DNA of 64,000 nt from Flavobacterium rhamnosiphilum (GTDB lineage Bacteria; Bacteroidota; Bacteroidia; Flavobacteriales; Flavobacteriaceae): positions 124,001 to 188,000 of the forward strand of contig NZ_SMLG01000001.1 of the NCBI RefSeq assembly GCF_004349195.1, in the 5' to 3' direction. Position 1 is the first letter of the stretch. Each line of letters opens with the position of its first letter. The translations under genes were made by a program, and so were the position numbers. Below the pieces are notes generated by a model. It was not told the origin of the DNA. It saw only the letters and a program-made list of their open reading frames with translations, and searched no databases. Of the stretch, positions 46,873 to 55,444 are shown in pieces.

Positions 46873-48276
46873 TTATTGCAAATCTGTATACCAATGTTTA
46901 TAATAATAATCTACTATTCCTACTGATTTTACATTATACAATACACCACCATCTGAATAGGTTTTTCCAGTCGAACCATCACCTGTAATAGTAGATAACA
47001 CTTGTCTTCGTGGTAATTCTGAATTTGCTCTAAATATAGACGAGCCTGAAGTAAATTTAACACTCGCAGCTCCGGTTGCTTCTGGTGCGCTATCCCAACC
47101 TCCTTTGTCGTTTTTCTTTAAACCATATTTTACGCCTGCTGAAATTTCATCACTACCTCTCCATTTATGAAGAGAAAAAATCACTAATTGCTGCGTGTTT
47201 TCCGATTGATTCCAATCAGGATCAAATTCTGTATTAAATGTTATCCAATTAGATTTTCTGGCATTTCTTCTTTTGGTTCTAAAATCTTCCCCGATTTGAT
47301 ACTTTAAACCAGTGACCGAAATTGTTCCGTCCGCATTTTGAGTCATTCCCCCTTCATAACTTCCCCTAAAAATTCTCATTTTTTGATGCGTACCTCCAAA
47401 TTCCATCCAATCTGTTCCATTTATTTTTAACATAGGAATTCTTGAAGAAACAATGTCCGCATCTGGTATATTATTATGATCAACACTGTAAGTTAATAAA
47501 ACGGGGGCGGTAATCAATGGAGGTGGTACTCCTGCTGCAAGTAATTCTATTGTAGTACATACTCCTCCCTCTAAGTCACAATCATCAATAGTTGATATAA
47601 TAAAACTTGGGTGGGAATCGATAAAATTATTATCCATGCTGGGGATGTATGTTTCATCGAAACCGTTAAAATAATAACCGGAATTTGTAGGAGAACCATC
47701 CTCAGTCTCTTCAGAAGTATAATACCTATCATAGGAAGTTGCAGAATAACCATTAACTTCATTATACGGAGAGTATAATTGCAAGTTTTCGCCTGAAAAC
47801 GGATCCTCTTCAATAGAGTATCTACTCGTCGATGCTACCTTATTTTTCTTAGAAATTAATTCTCTAATTGCTACATAATCCTCTTTATTCTCTTCCAATT
47901 CCTTAGCTAAGGACTGAGAAAATAAATTACTCTTTTTAGATAACTTAGAAGTTAATTTCCCTTTTTCATTTTTTCTGATTCCTTTATTTTTTCCTAACAA
48001 ATACCCAAAACTTATCACCTCACCATCAGGACTCACCTTTTTCATTTCTGATAAAACTTCGTCTCTAACTTCTTTTTTCGAAAGTAATCTCCCTATCAAT
48101 AGAGACGTTTCTTTCTTGAATTTTGCCTTTTTCGAACTTTTTGAAGTAGATGTTGTTTTTAAATTTGATGTTGCTCCTAAATTTTCTGGATTAGTATCCA
48201 TTTCAGAAGAACAACTAACATTAAACAAACTTAAAGCAATTCCAAAAACTAACAATTTAATCGATTTTGTTTTCAT
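46873..48276 (-). CDS. Large unrecognised lipoprotein
   Basis: 467 residues. A signal peptide (MKTKSIKLLVFGIALSLF) leads to the lipobox NVSCSS (Cys at residue 22). Residues 35-150 are rich in Lys and Ser (TSTSKSSKKAKFKKETSLLI, NEKGKLTSKLSKKSNLFSQS), then comes an acidic, Tyr-rich part (EEDPFSGENLQLYSPYNEVN) and a C-terminal part with LKYQIGEDFRTKRRNARKSN, QLVIFSLHKWRGSDEISAGV and SGSSIFRANSELPRRQVLST. The N-terminal segment VRDEVLSEMKKVSPDGEVIS resembles a helical region found in other Flavobacteria lipoproteins, but I cannot name a family. It is a single-gene transcript, bounded by terminators. Confidence 0.78.
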   Translation of the reverse strand: MKTKSIKLLVFGIALSLFNVSCSSEMDTNPENLGATSNLKTTSTSKSSKKAKFKKETSLLIGRLLSKKEVRDEVLSEMKKVSPDGEVISFGYLLGKNKGIRKNEKGKLTSKLSKKSNLFSQSLAKELEENKEDYVAIRELISKKNKVASTSRYSIEEDPFSGENLQLYSPYNEVNGYSATSYDRYYTSEETEDGSPTNSGYYFNGFDETYIPSMDNNFIDSHPSFIISTIDDCDLEGGVCTTIELLAAGVPPPLITAPVLLTYSVDHNNIPDADIVSSRIPMLKINGTDWMEFGGTHQKMRIFRGSYEGGMTQNADGTISVTGLKYQIGEDFRTKRRNARKSNWITFNTEFDPDWNQSENTQQLVIFSLHKWRGSDEISAGVKYGLKKNDKGGWDSAPEATGAASVKFTSGSSIFRANSELPRRQVLSTITGDGSTGKTYSDGGVLYNVKSVGIVDYYYKHWYTDLQ

Positions 48277-48576
48277 ACGTTTTAATTTAATTAATAAGTA
48301 GTTTCTTAATAGATTTAAAAAAATTCCTCAATCGGTACAAAAATTTAGAAATCTAATAATTGCTCTAAATTAGAATTAAAACTAGAATTGTACAATTTTT
48401 TTTGTTAAAATTTTATTAATCCTATAAATTTTTTAAATTATATCCCGCTAAACCCGAATTTTATTAATAAAAAACAACTACCTGAATGATTTTTATCAAA
48501 TCTCTATAACACATAAAAAAACCTATTCACACAATCATTTGAATAGGTTTTTTTCATTTTAGCCCTTTCTGTTTTT
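48277..48576. other. 300-bp intergenic region upstream of the lipoprotein gene
   Basis: AT-rich, with no coding frame. It contains the helicase terminator at 48515-48554. Upstream of the lipoprotein gene I find only a degenerate -7 candidate, so its promoter is not identified. Confidence 0.6.
48515..48554 (-). terminator. Terminator of the Pif1-like helicase gene
   Basis: AAAAAAACCTATTC (48515-48528) pairs perfectly with GAATAGGTTTTTTT (48541-48554) around a 12-nt loop; T-run on the minus strand, 22 nt after the helicase stop. Confidence 0.85.
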
Positions 48577-50844
48577 TTAATTCAAACTCGCTTTATACAT
48601 TCTGGCTTCTTCCCAAGAGAATTTATGACCGTGCTTTTCCATTAAGGCATTCAGGGATTCTTCTTTATATCCAGAAAACGCTGCTGCTAAATCCTGCATT
48701 TTATCTTCGGGTAAAACTTCCGAAATGGATACCGCTTTGGTTTGTATCAGCTTCACAAAATGCGAGTAAATCGTTTGTTTGGTCAGCACTCTGATTGTCG
48801 CAATATCAGTTATTGATTTCTTTTCTACCCACAATTCATAGGTTTCCTGAACCGTTGATTTCTTAGGCGTTGCTGTTTTTGATTTTTTCGAAGTATAACG
48901 TTCCACGTCTTTATCGTCTTCAATCAGCGTGATATTTACTTCCTTGAATTGATTTTGTATGGCTTCCGTTTTTCGGCTGATGTATTTTTTTATTTCTGAA
49001 GACGTCAATTTCTCTTTCGAAATGGTTTCTCCTGCAACAACGGTTTCTATCAATAATTTGGCCTTCATTAACCGCAGAACGGCTTTGGTTTGCAATTCTT
49101 CCAGCACGATTAATTCGTCATAAAACGCTTTTACTTTCTTGATGCGTTTTACTTCCTCTAGTTTCCAAAGGATTTCAAAAACCAAATCGTCCATCGGTTT
49201 TAAGAAATAACTGAAAGCGGCTTGAATGCGTTCCGAAATATGATTCATATCGACGGTTTCCTGACCAAAAAGCTTATTCAATTGCGAAATAAATTTCTTG
49301 GATGGATCCAAAAGCTGTTCGATGACTTCCGTTTGCTTTTTGGCCCAAACGGCATGTTTCGATTTTTCTGAAATTTCTGATTTTTCGTTGTAACTGAATT
49401 TATGATTGCGCCATTCCTGAGCCAAATCATTCCAATCGAAGGTGTTTATCAGATAGTTATGTATGAAATTTTTGGTTTCAAAATGCAAGGCATTCTCTAA
49501 AAACGAATCCGAAGCTTTGTTTAATGAATAATCCATCACATCCTGATCGTTTGAAATGCCATTCATGCGCAGCGGAGAAAGCAAAATAAGCCCTTCTAAC
49601 GAGCGCAAACGCGATAATGCCACATAAGCCTGTCCCGGAAGAAAAACTTGCGAAACATCAAGCGCAGCTTTGTCAAATGTCAATCCCTGGCTTTTATGAA
49701 CCGTAATCGCCCACGCCAATTTGATGGGATAATGCACAAAAGTCCCCAAAACTTCTTCTTCAATTTCTTTGGTGGTTTCATCCACTTTGTAGCGGATGTT
49801 TTGCCATTCGTATTTTTCGACTTCTATGGTTTTATTTTCTTCAGGAAAATGAACCAGGATTTCCTGACTCGATAGCGATTTGATAATCCCCATTTTTCCG
49901 TTGAAGTAGTTTTTATCAAAGGACAAATCGTTTTTTACAAACATGATTTGCGCCCCCACTTTCAACTGCAATTGTTGTTCCACGGGAAATATCTTGTCCG
50001 GAAAATCCCCGGTTATCTCCGGTTTGTAAATCACTAACTTTCCTTCTAAATCTTCCAAAGCCTGCGCATTCATCGTATCGGCTTTGTTGTTATGCGTGGT
50101 TAATGTGATGTATCCTTTGTTAGCTTTTAAATCAAAATCGGGTTTGACGTATTGGTTTAAGGTTTGAATGTCTTCCTGCGAAATCTGGTTGTTGCGTAAA
50201 TTATTCAAAACCGAGATAAACGTATCGTCGGTCTGGCGAAAAATCTTGGATAATTCAATGTATAAAGGCGGATTTTGCTGTACCACATGCGAATGGAAAA
50301 AGAATTTTCCTTTGTAATACGTTTTCAGCGTACGCCATTCTTCGTCCCGAATTACCGGTGGCAACTGTAATAAATCGCCAATATACAAGACTTGGACACC
50401 GCCAAAAGCAGTGTTTCTTTTACGTACGGTTTGCATCATATAATCCATCGCGTCCAGTAAATCCGCGCGAAGCATACTGACTTCATCGATAATCAACAAT
50501 TCCATATTGCGAATCACCGATTTCTTCAAACCGCTCATTTTGAAATGCCTGCGCAAGGTGGCTTTGGTTTCAAATTTGGTGTTCTCGAAAAATTGAGGCG
50601 ATGAATTATCTGGAATAAATCCTCCAAACGGCAACTGAAACATAGAGTGAATTGTAACACCGCCAGCATTTAACGCGGCAATTCCCGTTGGTGCCACAAC
50701 AACAGTATTTTTGTGTGTGGTTTGGATAATTTCCCGTAAAAGGGTGGTTTTTCCGGTTCCTGCTTTCCCGGTCAGGAAAACGGATCGATGGGTTTGATTG
50801 ATGAATCGTAAGGTATAAGCGGCGGCTTCTGAAATGGTTTGCAT
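48577..50844 (-). CDS. Pif1-like superfamily 1 DNA helicase with C-terminal HTH domain
   Basis: A 755-residue ATP-dependent helicase. Walker A is LTGKAGTGKTTLLREI (about residues 23-38) and Walker B is LLIIDEVSMLRADLLDAM (about residues 111-128). The later motifs ALNAGGVTIHSMFQLPFGGF and AWAITVHKSQGLTFDKAALD (about residues 373-392) with QAYVALSRLRSLEGL are typical of the Pif1/RecD branch, which unwinds DNA 5'-3' and resolves G-quadruplexes or displaced flaps. The C-terminal 90 residues (TVQETYELWVEKKSITDIA, then IRVLTKQTIYSHFVKLIQ) resemble the helix-turn-helix domain also found at the end of some RecQ helicases. It is transcribed alone. Confidence 0.92.
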   Translation of the reverse strand: MQTISEAAAYTLRFINQTHRSVFLTGKAGTGKTTLLREIIQTTHKNTVVVAPTGIAALNAGGVTIHSMFQLPFGGFIPDNSSPQFFENTKFETKATLRRHFKMSGLKKSVIRNMELLIIDEVSMLRADLLDAMDYMMQTVRKRNTAFGGVQVLYIGDLLQLPPVIRDEEWRTLKTYYKGKFFFHSHVVQQNPPLYIELSKIFRQTDDTFISVLNNLRNNQISQEDIQTLNQYVKPDFDLKANKGYITLTTHNNKADTMNAQALEDLEGKLVIYKPEITGDFPDKIFPVEQQLQLKVGAQIMFVKNDLSFDKNYFNGKMGIIKSLSSQEILVHFPEENKTIEVEKYEWQNIRYKVDETTKEIEEEVLGTFVHYPIKLAWAITVHKSQGLTFDKAALDVSQVFLPGQAYVALSRLRSLEGLILLSPLRMNGISNDQDVMDYSLNKASDSFLENALHFETKNFIHNYLINTFDWNDLAQEWRNHKFSYNEKSEISEKSKHAVWAKKQTEVIEQLLDPSKKFISQLNKLFGQETVDMNHISERIQAAFSYFLKPMDDLVFEILWKLEEVKRIKKVKAFYDELIVLEELQTKAVLRLMKAKLLIETVVAGETISKEKLTSSEIKKYISRKTEAIQNQFKEVNITLIEDDKDVERYTSKKSKTATPKKSTVQETYELWVEKKSITDIATIRVLTKQTIYSHFVKLIQTKAVSISEVLPEDKMQDLAAAFSGYKEESLNALMEKHGHKFSWEEARMYKASLN

Positions 50845-51141
50845 TAGGCGTGTATATATAAAGCTAAAGTATTGAAAATTAGGAATACTATTTTAATTTT
50901 TGGAAAACATTTTAGGATTATAATTCCAATGTTTTTTAGCCCTGATAGCAGCGGAAATCCTCGAAATTTAGAAAGTGATTTTTTTCTGGCCGGAAAAGAG
51001 CGACTAAAAGAAGCTCCTTTTCTGGATAAGAAAAAACACTTTCTAAACGAGAGATTACAGTGGATAGCGGGAAATAGCTTCAAAAAAAATGCCTTCAATC
51101 TAGTTGTAGACGAAGGCAGTTTTTTGAATTAATATAAAAAA
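50845..51141. other. 297-bp region between the Skp-like gene and the helicase gene
   Basis: Contains the terminator of the Skp-like lipoprotein gene at 51082-51125. A short plus-strand frame (50872-51132) and a minus-strand frame (50844-51098) both run through it, but neither shows protein-like features, and the first runs through the terminator; I do not call either as a gene. No clear promoter for the helicase is seen. Confidence 0.6.
51082..51125 (-). terminator. Terminator of the Skp-like lipoprotein gene
   Basis: TGCCTTC (51090-51096) pairs with GAAGGCA (51112-51118), flanked by A- and T-runs that extend the stem and give a T-run on the minus strand, 17 nt after the stop. Confidence 0.8.
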
Positions 51142-51708
51142 TTATTTTTTAGCTTCTGCTTTTTCTTCCGTTTTAGCAGGTGCTTTGTATTTATCGTTCA
51201 AGGCTTTGATGATTTCTTTTGTGATATCAAATTTGTCTTCAGCGTATAAAATTGAAGCCGCGTCACCTGTACCGTAGATGTATGCATATCCTTTTTCTTT
51301 ACCGTACGTTTTGATGAATTTTTTCACTCCGCTTACTAAAGAATCCATTTCTTTTCCGCTTTCTTGTTGCAATTCTTGAGACAACGCTTGTTGTGCGTAA
51401 CTCAATTGTTGCTCTTTCTTTTGCAATTCAGCACCTTTTTGTTGTGCCCATGCCTGACCGTTGGCTTGTGCCTGAGCTTGAAAACTTGCCGCTTCTTGTT
51501 TGAAACGATTAATTTCAGCTTCTAGCTGTCTTCCTTTTTCTTCTGCCTTTGTTTTATATTTTGCTTCAAGGTCTTTTGCCTCTGTATATTCTTTCATTAA
51601 TTCAGAAGTGTCTACGTAAGCTGTTTTTACTTCCTTAACTTCTGCAGGTTTATTACAAGCAACAAGTGAAATTGAAAGTGCGATAATTACTAATGCTTTT
51701 TTACTCAT
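51142..51708 (-). CDS. Skp/OmpH-like chaperone with a lipoprotein signal
   Basis: About 188 residues. I chose the ATG at 51708, which begins MSKKALVIIALSISLVACNK; a frame extending upstream adds 15 charged residues and removes the signal. The lipobox LVACNK marks the protein as a lipoprotein, which is unusual because Skp is normally soluble in the periplasm. The body is the OmpH/Skp layout: TAYVDTSELMKEYTEAKDLE, then a long Gln/Ala/Glu-rich coiled coil (about residues 50-120, EAASFQAQAQANGQAWAQQK), then YAYIYGTGDAASILYAEDKF and a short Ala/Glu/Lys-rich tail. Skp-type proteins hold unfolded outer-membrane proteins. It has a -7-like element at 51787-51794 (TATTTTTG on the minus strand) and a terminator. 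Confidence 0.88.
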   Translation of the reverse strand: MSKKALVIIALSISLVACNKPAEVKEVKTAYVDTSELMKEYTEAKDLEAKYKTKAEEKGRQLEAEINRFKQEAASFQAQAQANGQAWAQQKGAELQKKEQQLSYAQQALSQELQQESGKEMDSLVSGVKKFIKTYGKEKGYAYIYGTGDAASILYAEDKFDITKEIIKALNDKYKAPAKTEEKAEAKK

Positions 51709-51998
51709 ATTTTTAATATTTCTTTTTTGGTATTCGTGAATCTTCGATTTCATTTTGGTTAATTTCTAATTTTTAAGTATTGGAGACAAAAATATAAAAA
51801 AATAGATAGCATTGACATAAAGTTTAAAAAATGCTACTTTTTTATGATATAAGATTTTATTATTGTGATTTATCAATGCATAATTTGTGACTATTAAAAA
51901 TGGCTTCTATATCTTTTAAATAAACTAATTAGTCTAAAAATCCGATAATCACCCTCGATTTCATCAAAAAATACGCTTAAATGCGCTTAAAACGATTT
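51709..51998. other. 290-bp intergenic region between the methyltransferase and Skp-like genes
   Basis: No coding frame. TATTTTTG on the minus strand (51787-51794) fits the -7 consensus and lies about 80 nt upstream of the Skp-like gene; no -33 TTG accompanies it. I see no clear terminator for the methyltransferase gene. Confidence 0.5.
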
Positions 51999-52847
51999 TT
52001 AGTTGTTTTTTAGGATGTAAATGTGTGAAGAATACTCAAAATTCTTCTTCGCTTTCCAATTCGATTGCAATCCGACAAAAAAGGCTTTTATATAATTCAT
52101 TTTACCCGTTTTGTATTTTTCCGAAAGTAAAGCAACATAAAAAGAGTCGAACTTCATAGGAAGCACTTTTACCAATTTCATTTCTTCTTTTTCGAAAAGC
52201 ATTTTTATTGCCGTTTTTGAAAAATGCCAAAAATGAATTGGCACATCATAAGCGGCCCAAAACTTTCCGTAATGTTTTGCATCGAAAGATTTGAAATTAG
52301 GAACCGCAATTATTAAAGTTCCGTTTGGTTTTAATAATCGTTTCAATTCTTTGATTTGGTTTTCCAAATTAGGAACGTGTTCCAAAACATGCCACATCGA
52401 AATCACATCGAAAGAATGATTGTCTAATTCGCTAGTTTCTCCAACAAATGAAACGCCTTTCTTTTTTGCAATCGCTTTTGCTTTTTCGCTTGGCTCCACT
52501 CCTATGGTATGCCAACCGTTTTCTTTGGCCACAGATAAAAAATCTCCTGTTCCGGCACCAATATCTAAAATGCTTCCTTTATTAGATTGCAATGAATTAA
52601 TTAAATTCAATTTATTTTTAAGCGCAATACTTTTTACAAAATGATATGCTTTTTCAAACAGAGACCTTTTGCTGTCAGTGTGCGAAATATAATCAACGCT
52701 TTCGTAGTACTTTCCTAGATTTTCTAAACTGGGTTGCGGAGACGTAATCAGCATGTCTAATTTGGCGTCATGATATAAGTCGAAAATTTCCTGAGAAACA
52801 GAATAATCTTTAACGGTTAAAAAAGGCTGTTGGTTTGAAATGTCCAT
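51999..52847 (-). CDS. Class I SAM-dependent methyltransferase
   Basis: A 282-residue methyltransferase with an intact SAM site: SILDIGAGTGDFLSVAKENG (motif I, about residues 90-109), HTIGVEPSEKAKAIAKKKGV (motif II), HSFDVISMWHVLEHVPNLEN (motifs III-IV, about residues 146-165) and LLKPNGTLIIAVPNF. This pattern is that of the Methyltransf_11/23 group, which includes enzymes for quinones, small metabolites and surface sugars. Nothing in the neighbourhood decides the substrate: it lies downstream of mnmG on the same strand, with a hairpin and a parS-like site between them. Confidence 0.88.
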   Translation of the reverse strand: MDISNQQPFLTVKDYSVSQEIFDLYHDAKLDMLITSPQPSLENLGKYYESVDYISHTDSKRSLFEKAYHFVKSIALKNKLNLINSLQSNKGSILDIGAGTGDFLSVAKENGWHTIGVEPSEKAKAIAKKKGVSFVGETSELDNHSFDVISMWHVLEHVPNLENQIKELKRLLKPNGTLIIAVPNFKSFDAKHYGKFWAAYDVPIHFWHFSKTAIKMLFEKEEMKLVKVLPMKFDSFYVALLSEKYKTGKMNYIKAFFVGLQSNWKAKKNFEYSSHIYILKNN

Positions 52848-52885
52848 TAATTAATAGTGCTTTTATATTTTAATTTTAAACTAAA

Positions 52886-52915
52886 CCCTGAAAACACCAA
52901 CGGATGCTTTCAGGG
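52886..52915 (-). terminator. Likely terminator of mnmG
   Basis: CCCTGAAA (52886-52893) pairs perfectly with TTTCAGGG (52908-52915); on the minus strand TTTAGTTT follows, a weaker T-run than elsewhere in the window. Confidence 0.55.
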
Positions 52916-52966
52916 CTGAATTTTTTATTTTTGTGATTCTTCAATTATAGTAAGGCTTCGCAGCGT

Positions 52967-52982
52967 AGTTTCACGTGGAACA
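52967..52982 (-). promoter_or_regulatory. parS-like centromere site downstream of mnmG
   Basis: On the minus strand TGTTCCACGTGAAACT matches the bacterial parS consensus TGTTnCACGTGAAACA at 15 of 16 positions. It lies 27 nt after the mnmG stop, on the far side of that gene from three further sites. ParB would bind it during chromosome segregation. Confidence 0.75.
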
Positions 52983-53009
52983 AATTGACTTTTGATTTAA
53001 ATCAAAATC

Positions 53010-54881
53010 TTATCGTCCCATATAAATCAACAACACCGAAACATCACTTGGCGAAACACCACTGATTCTTGATGCTTGAGAAATAGTTACCGGACGGATT
53101 TTGCTCAATTTTTGCTTTGCTTCAATTGACATCGATTTAATTTTATCGTAATCGAAATTTTCAGGAATCTTTACATCTTCCAATCGAAGCAGTTTATCTG
53201 CATTGTTTCTTTCTTTTTCGATATAACCTGAATACTTCACTTGAATTTCGGCTTGCTCCAAAATTTCTTGGTCTAAATCATTCTCCGCAACATAGGCTGC
53301 AACCTTTTCAAATTTCATAATGTCTTCTAAATCAATTTGCGGACGAGAAAACACTTTGAACATTTTATCTCCTTGTGTAATCAGTGCCGTATCTTTTGAT
53401 TCTAAAATAGGATTTGCTTCCGCAACCGAAACGCTTGTTTCTTTGAAGAAAGCGACCATTTTTTCAGATTCATTTAATTTGTGTTCCATTCTACGCAAAC
53501 GCGCTTCTGAAGCCAAACCTATTTCATATGACATTGGCGTCAATCTGAAATCGGCATTATCCTGACGCAACAACGTTCTGTATTCCGCACGAGACGTAAA
53601 CATTCTGTACGGCTCTTCTGTTCCTTTCGTAATTAAATCGTCAATAAGAACTCCGATGTAGGCCTCGTCTCTTTTTAAAATTAATGGCGCTTTTTCATGC
53701 ACTTTCAAATGCGCATTTATTCCAGCCATCAATCCTTGGGAAGCCGCTTCTTCATATCCAGTTGTTCCGTTTATTTGTCCTGCGAAATATAATCCTTCAA
53801 CCAATTTTGTTTCCAAAGTATGTTTCAATTGTGTCGGCGGGAAATAATCATATTCGATTGCATATCCTGGGCGAAAGAATTTTACTTTCTCAAATCCCGC
53901 AACAGAACTCAACGCTTTGAATTGAATGTCCTCAGGAAGCGATGTAGAAAATCCATTTACGTAAACTTCGCAGGTATTCCATCCTTCCGGCTCCACAAAC
54001 AATTGATGTCTTTCCTTATCAGCAAAACGATTTATTTTATCCTCAATTGACGGACAATATCTCGGTCCAAGGCTTTTTATTCTTCCATTGAACATTGGTG
54101 AACGATCAAAACCTTCTCTTAAAATATCATGAACCTCAAGAGACGTATAGGTCATGTGACACGATTTTTGATGAATTAACGGTGAAGTCACATCCGAATA
54201 GGAAAACTTATCTGGCTTGGCATCACCTTTTTCTTCGTTCATTTTCGAATAATCCAAAGAACGTCCATCGACTCTTGGAGGCGTTCCTGTTTTCATTCGT
54301 CCTGATTGAAAACCAGCCGCAACTAAATCTTCGGTAATTCCATACGCGGCACTCTCGCCTGCTCTTCCACCACCAAATTGTTTTTCACCAATATGAATCA
54401 ACCCATTCAAGAAAGTTCCATTGGTCAACACAACCGATTTGGATCGAATCTCTACTCCAAGCGAAGTGCGGATTCCTTTTATCTTTCCGTTTTCAATAAT
54501 CAAACCTTTCACCATTTCTTGATAAAAATCAAGATTTGGAGTTCCTTCTAACATCATTCTCCACTCCTCAGCAAAACGCATGCGATCACTTTGAACGCGC
54601 GGCGACCACATTGCAGGTCCTTTGGACTTGTTCAGCATCTTGAACTGGATTGCAGTCCTGTCTGAAACAATTCCCGAGTATCCTCCAAGCGCATCAATCT
54701 CACGCACAATTTGTCCTTTGGCAATACCGCCCATCGCTGGGTTGCATGACATCTGGGCAATATTCTGCAAGCTCATTGTAACCAATAAGGTTTTTGAACC
54801 CAGATTTGCAGCAGCAGCAGCAGCCTCAGAACCGGCATGTCCTGCGCCCACAACTATCACATCATATTCATTTAGAAACAT
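53010..54881 (-). CDS. mnmG: tRNA uridine-5-carboxymethylaminomethyl(34) synthesis enzyme MnmG (GidA)
   Basis: A 623-residue FAD-dependent enzyme that, with MnmE, modifies the wobble uridine of several tRNAs. The FAD-binding motif VGAGHAGSEAAAAAA is at about residues 11-25. Other landmarks are AKGQIVREIDALGG, NGTFLNGLIHIGEKQFGGGR, MKTGTPPRVDGRS, QLFVEPEGWNTCEVYVNGFS, LYFAGQINGTTGYEEAASQG, TSRAEYRTLLRQDNADFRLT and the C-terminal ISQASRISGVSPSDVSVLL. Length is typical. In many bacteria this gene lies near the replication origin, often with parA, parB or parS; the parS-like sites on both sides fit that. The partner genes mnmE, parA and parB are not in the window. Confidence 0.97.
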   Translation of the reverse strand: MFLNEYDVIVVGAGHAGSEAAAAAANLGSKTLLVTMSLQNIAQMSCNPAMGGIAKGQIVREIDALGGYSGIVSDRTAIQFKMLNKSKGPAMWSPRVQSDRMRFAEEWRMMLEGTPNLDFYQEMVKGLIIENGKIKGIRTSLGVEIRSKSVVLTNGTFLNGLIHIGEKQFGGGRAGESAAYGITEDLVAAGFQSGRMKTGTPPRVDGRSLDYSKMNEEKGDAKPDKFSYSDVTSPLIHQKSCHMTYTSLEVHDILREGFDRSPMFNGRIKSLGPRYCPSIEDKINRFADKERHQLFVEPEGWNTCEVYVNGFSTSLPEDIQFKALSSVAGFEKVKFFRPGYAIEYDYFPPTQLKHTLETKLVEGLYFAGQINGTTGYEEAASQGLMAGINAHLKVHEKAPLILKRDEAYIGVLIDDLITKGTEEPYRMFTSRAEYRTLLRQDNADFRLTPMSYEIGLASEARLRRMEHKLNESEKMVAFFKETSVSVAEANPILESKDTALITQGDKMFKVFSRPQIDLEDIMKFEKVAAYVAENDLDQEILEQAEIQVKYSGYIEKERNNADKLLRLEDVKIPENFDYDKIKSMSIEAKQKLSKIRPVTISQASRISGVSPSDVSVLLIYMGR

Positions 54882-54935
54882 CCTCTTTTATAATTTAATC
54901 CGTATTCAGGATTGTAATTTTGAAATCTATTTTAT

Positions 54936-54951
54936 TGTTCCACGTGAAACA
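54936..54951 (+). promoter_or_regulatory. parS-like centromere site 1 (perfect match)
   Basis: TGTTCCACGTGAAACA matches the parS consensus at all 16 positions. It lies 55 nt upstream of mnmG and is the first of three sites spaced 46-47 bp apart. Confidence 0.85.
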
Positions 54952-54982
54952 TTACAAACTTGTCATTCAAATCCAAACTACA

Positions 54983-54998
54983 TGTTCCACGTGAAATA
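54983..54998 (+). promoter_or_regulatory. parS-like centromere site 2
   Basis: TGTTCCACGTGAAATA matches parS at 15 of 16 positions and begins 47 bp after site 1, in the same orientation. Confidence 0.8.
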
Positions 54999-55024
54999 CT
55001 TTCGATTTGAAATTCAAAACACCA

Positions 55025-55444
55025 CTATTGTTCCACGTGAAACATAGCGATTTTTTCATCTTCTTTATTTCTCATTAAAAGCTCTTCGGCTTCCCCTTTG
55101 TCTTTGTAGCCACAGTAGTGTAAAATTCCGTGAACTAAAACGCGCTTTAGTTCTTCCTCAAAAGAAACATTGAAGTCAGCGGCATTGTCTTTCACTCTTT
55201 CGATAGAAACAAAAATATCACCGTGCAATTCATTACCCATAGAATAATCAAAGCTGATGATGTCCGTTAGCGTATCGTGATCCAGATACTCCACATTTAT
55301 TTTATGAAGACACTCATCGTCACAAAAGATGTAATTAATCTCTCCTTCTTTCTTCTTTTCCGAAGTAATAACATTTCCTAACCAAGTAGCAATAGCTTCT
55401 TCGTTATCTAAATTAAAGTCGGTTTCGTAATTAAAATTGATCAT
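55025..55444 (-). CDS. ybeY: Endoribonuclease YbeY (rRNA maturation factor)
   Basis: A 139-residue zinc-dependent RNase needed for maturation of the 16S rRNA 3' end and ribosome quality control. The metal motif is HGILHYCGYKDKGEAEE (about residues 103-119): the first two His are present, but the third ligand of the canonical HGxLHLxGYDH pattern is Asp instead of His (GYKD). From memory, this variant is usual in Bacteroidota YbeY. The N-terminal core reads NVEYLDHDTLTDIISFDYSM. The last residues, MFHVEQ, are encoded by a parS-like site (55029-55044), so the C terminus may be shaped by it. Its 5' end overlaps the DUF4175 gene by 4 nt, so the two are translationally coupled. Confidence 0.92.
   Translation of the reverse strand: MINFNYETDFNLDNEEAIATWLGNVITSEKKKEGEINYIFCDDECLHKINVEYLDHDTLTDIISFDYSMGNELHGDIFVSIERVKDNAADFNVSFEEELKRVLVHGILHYCGYKDKGEAEELLMRNKEDEKIAMFHVEQ
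55029..55044 (+). promoter_or_regulatory. parS-like centromere site 3, inside the 3' end of ybeY
   Basis: TGTTCCACGTGAAACA, a 16 of 16 match, begins 46 bp after site 2 in the same orientation. It lies within the coding sequence of ybeY and encodes its MFHVEQ tail on the other strand. Confidence 0.85.

Noticed and set aside
50872..51132. A plus-strand frame of 86 codons, and a minus-strand frame at 50844-51098, between the helicase and the Skp-like gene
   Set aside because: The plus-strand frame ends inside the terminator of the Skp-like gene and resembles no known family; the minus-strand one is a low-complexity hydrophobic and basic string.
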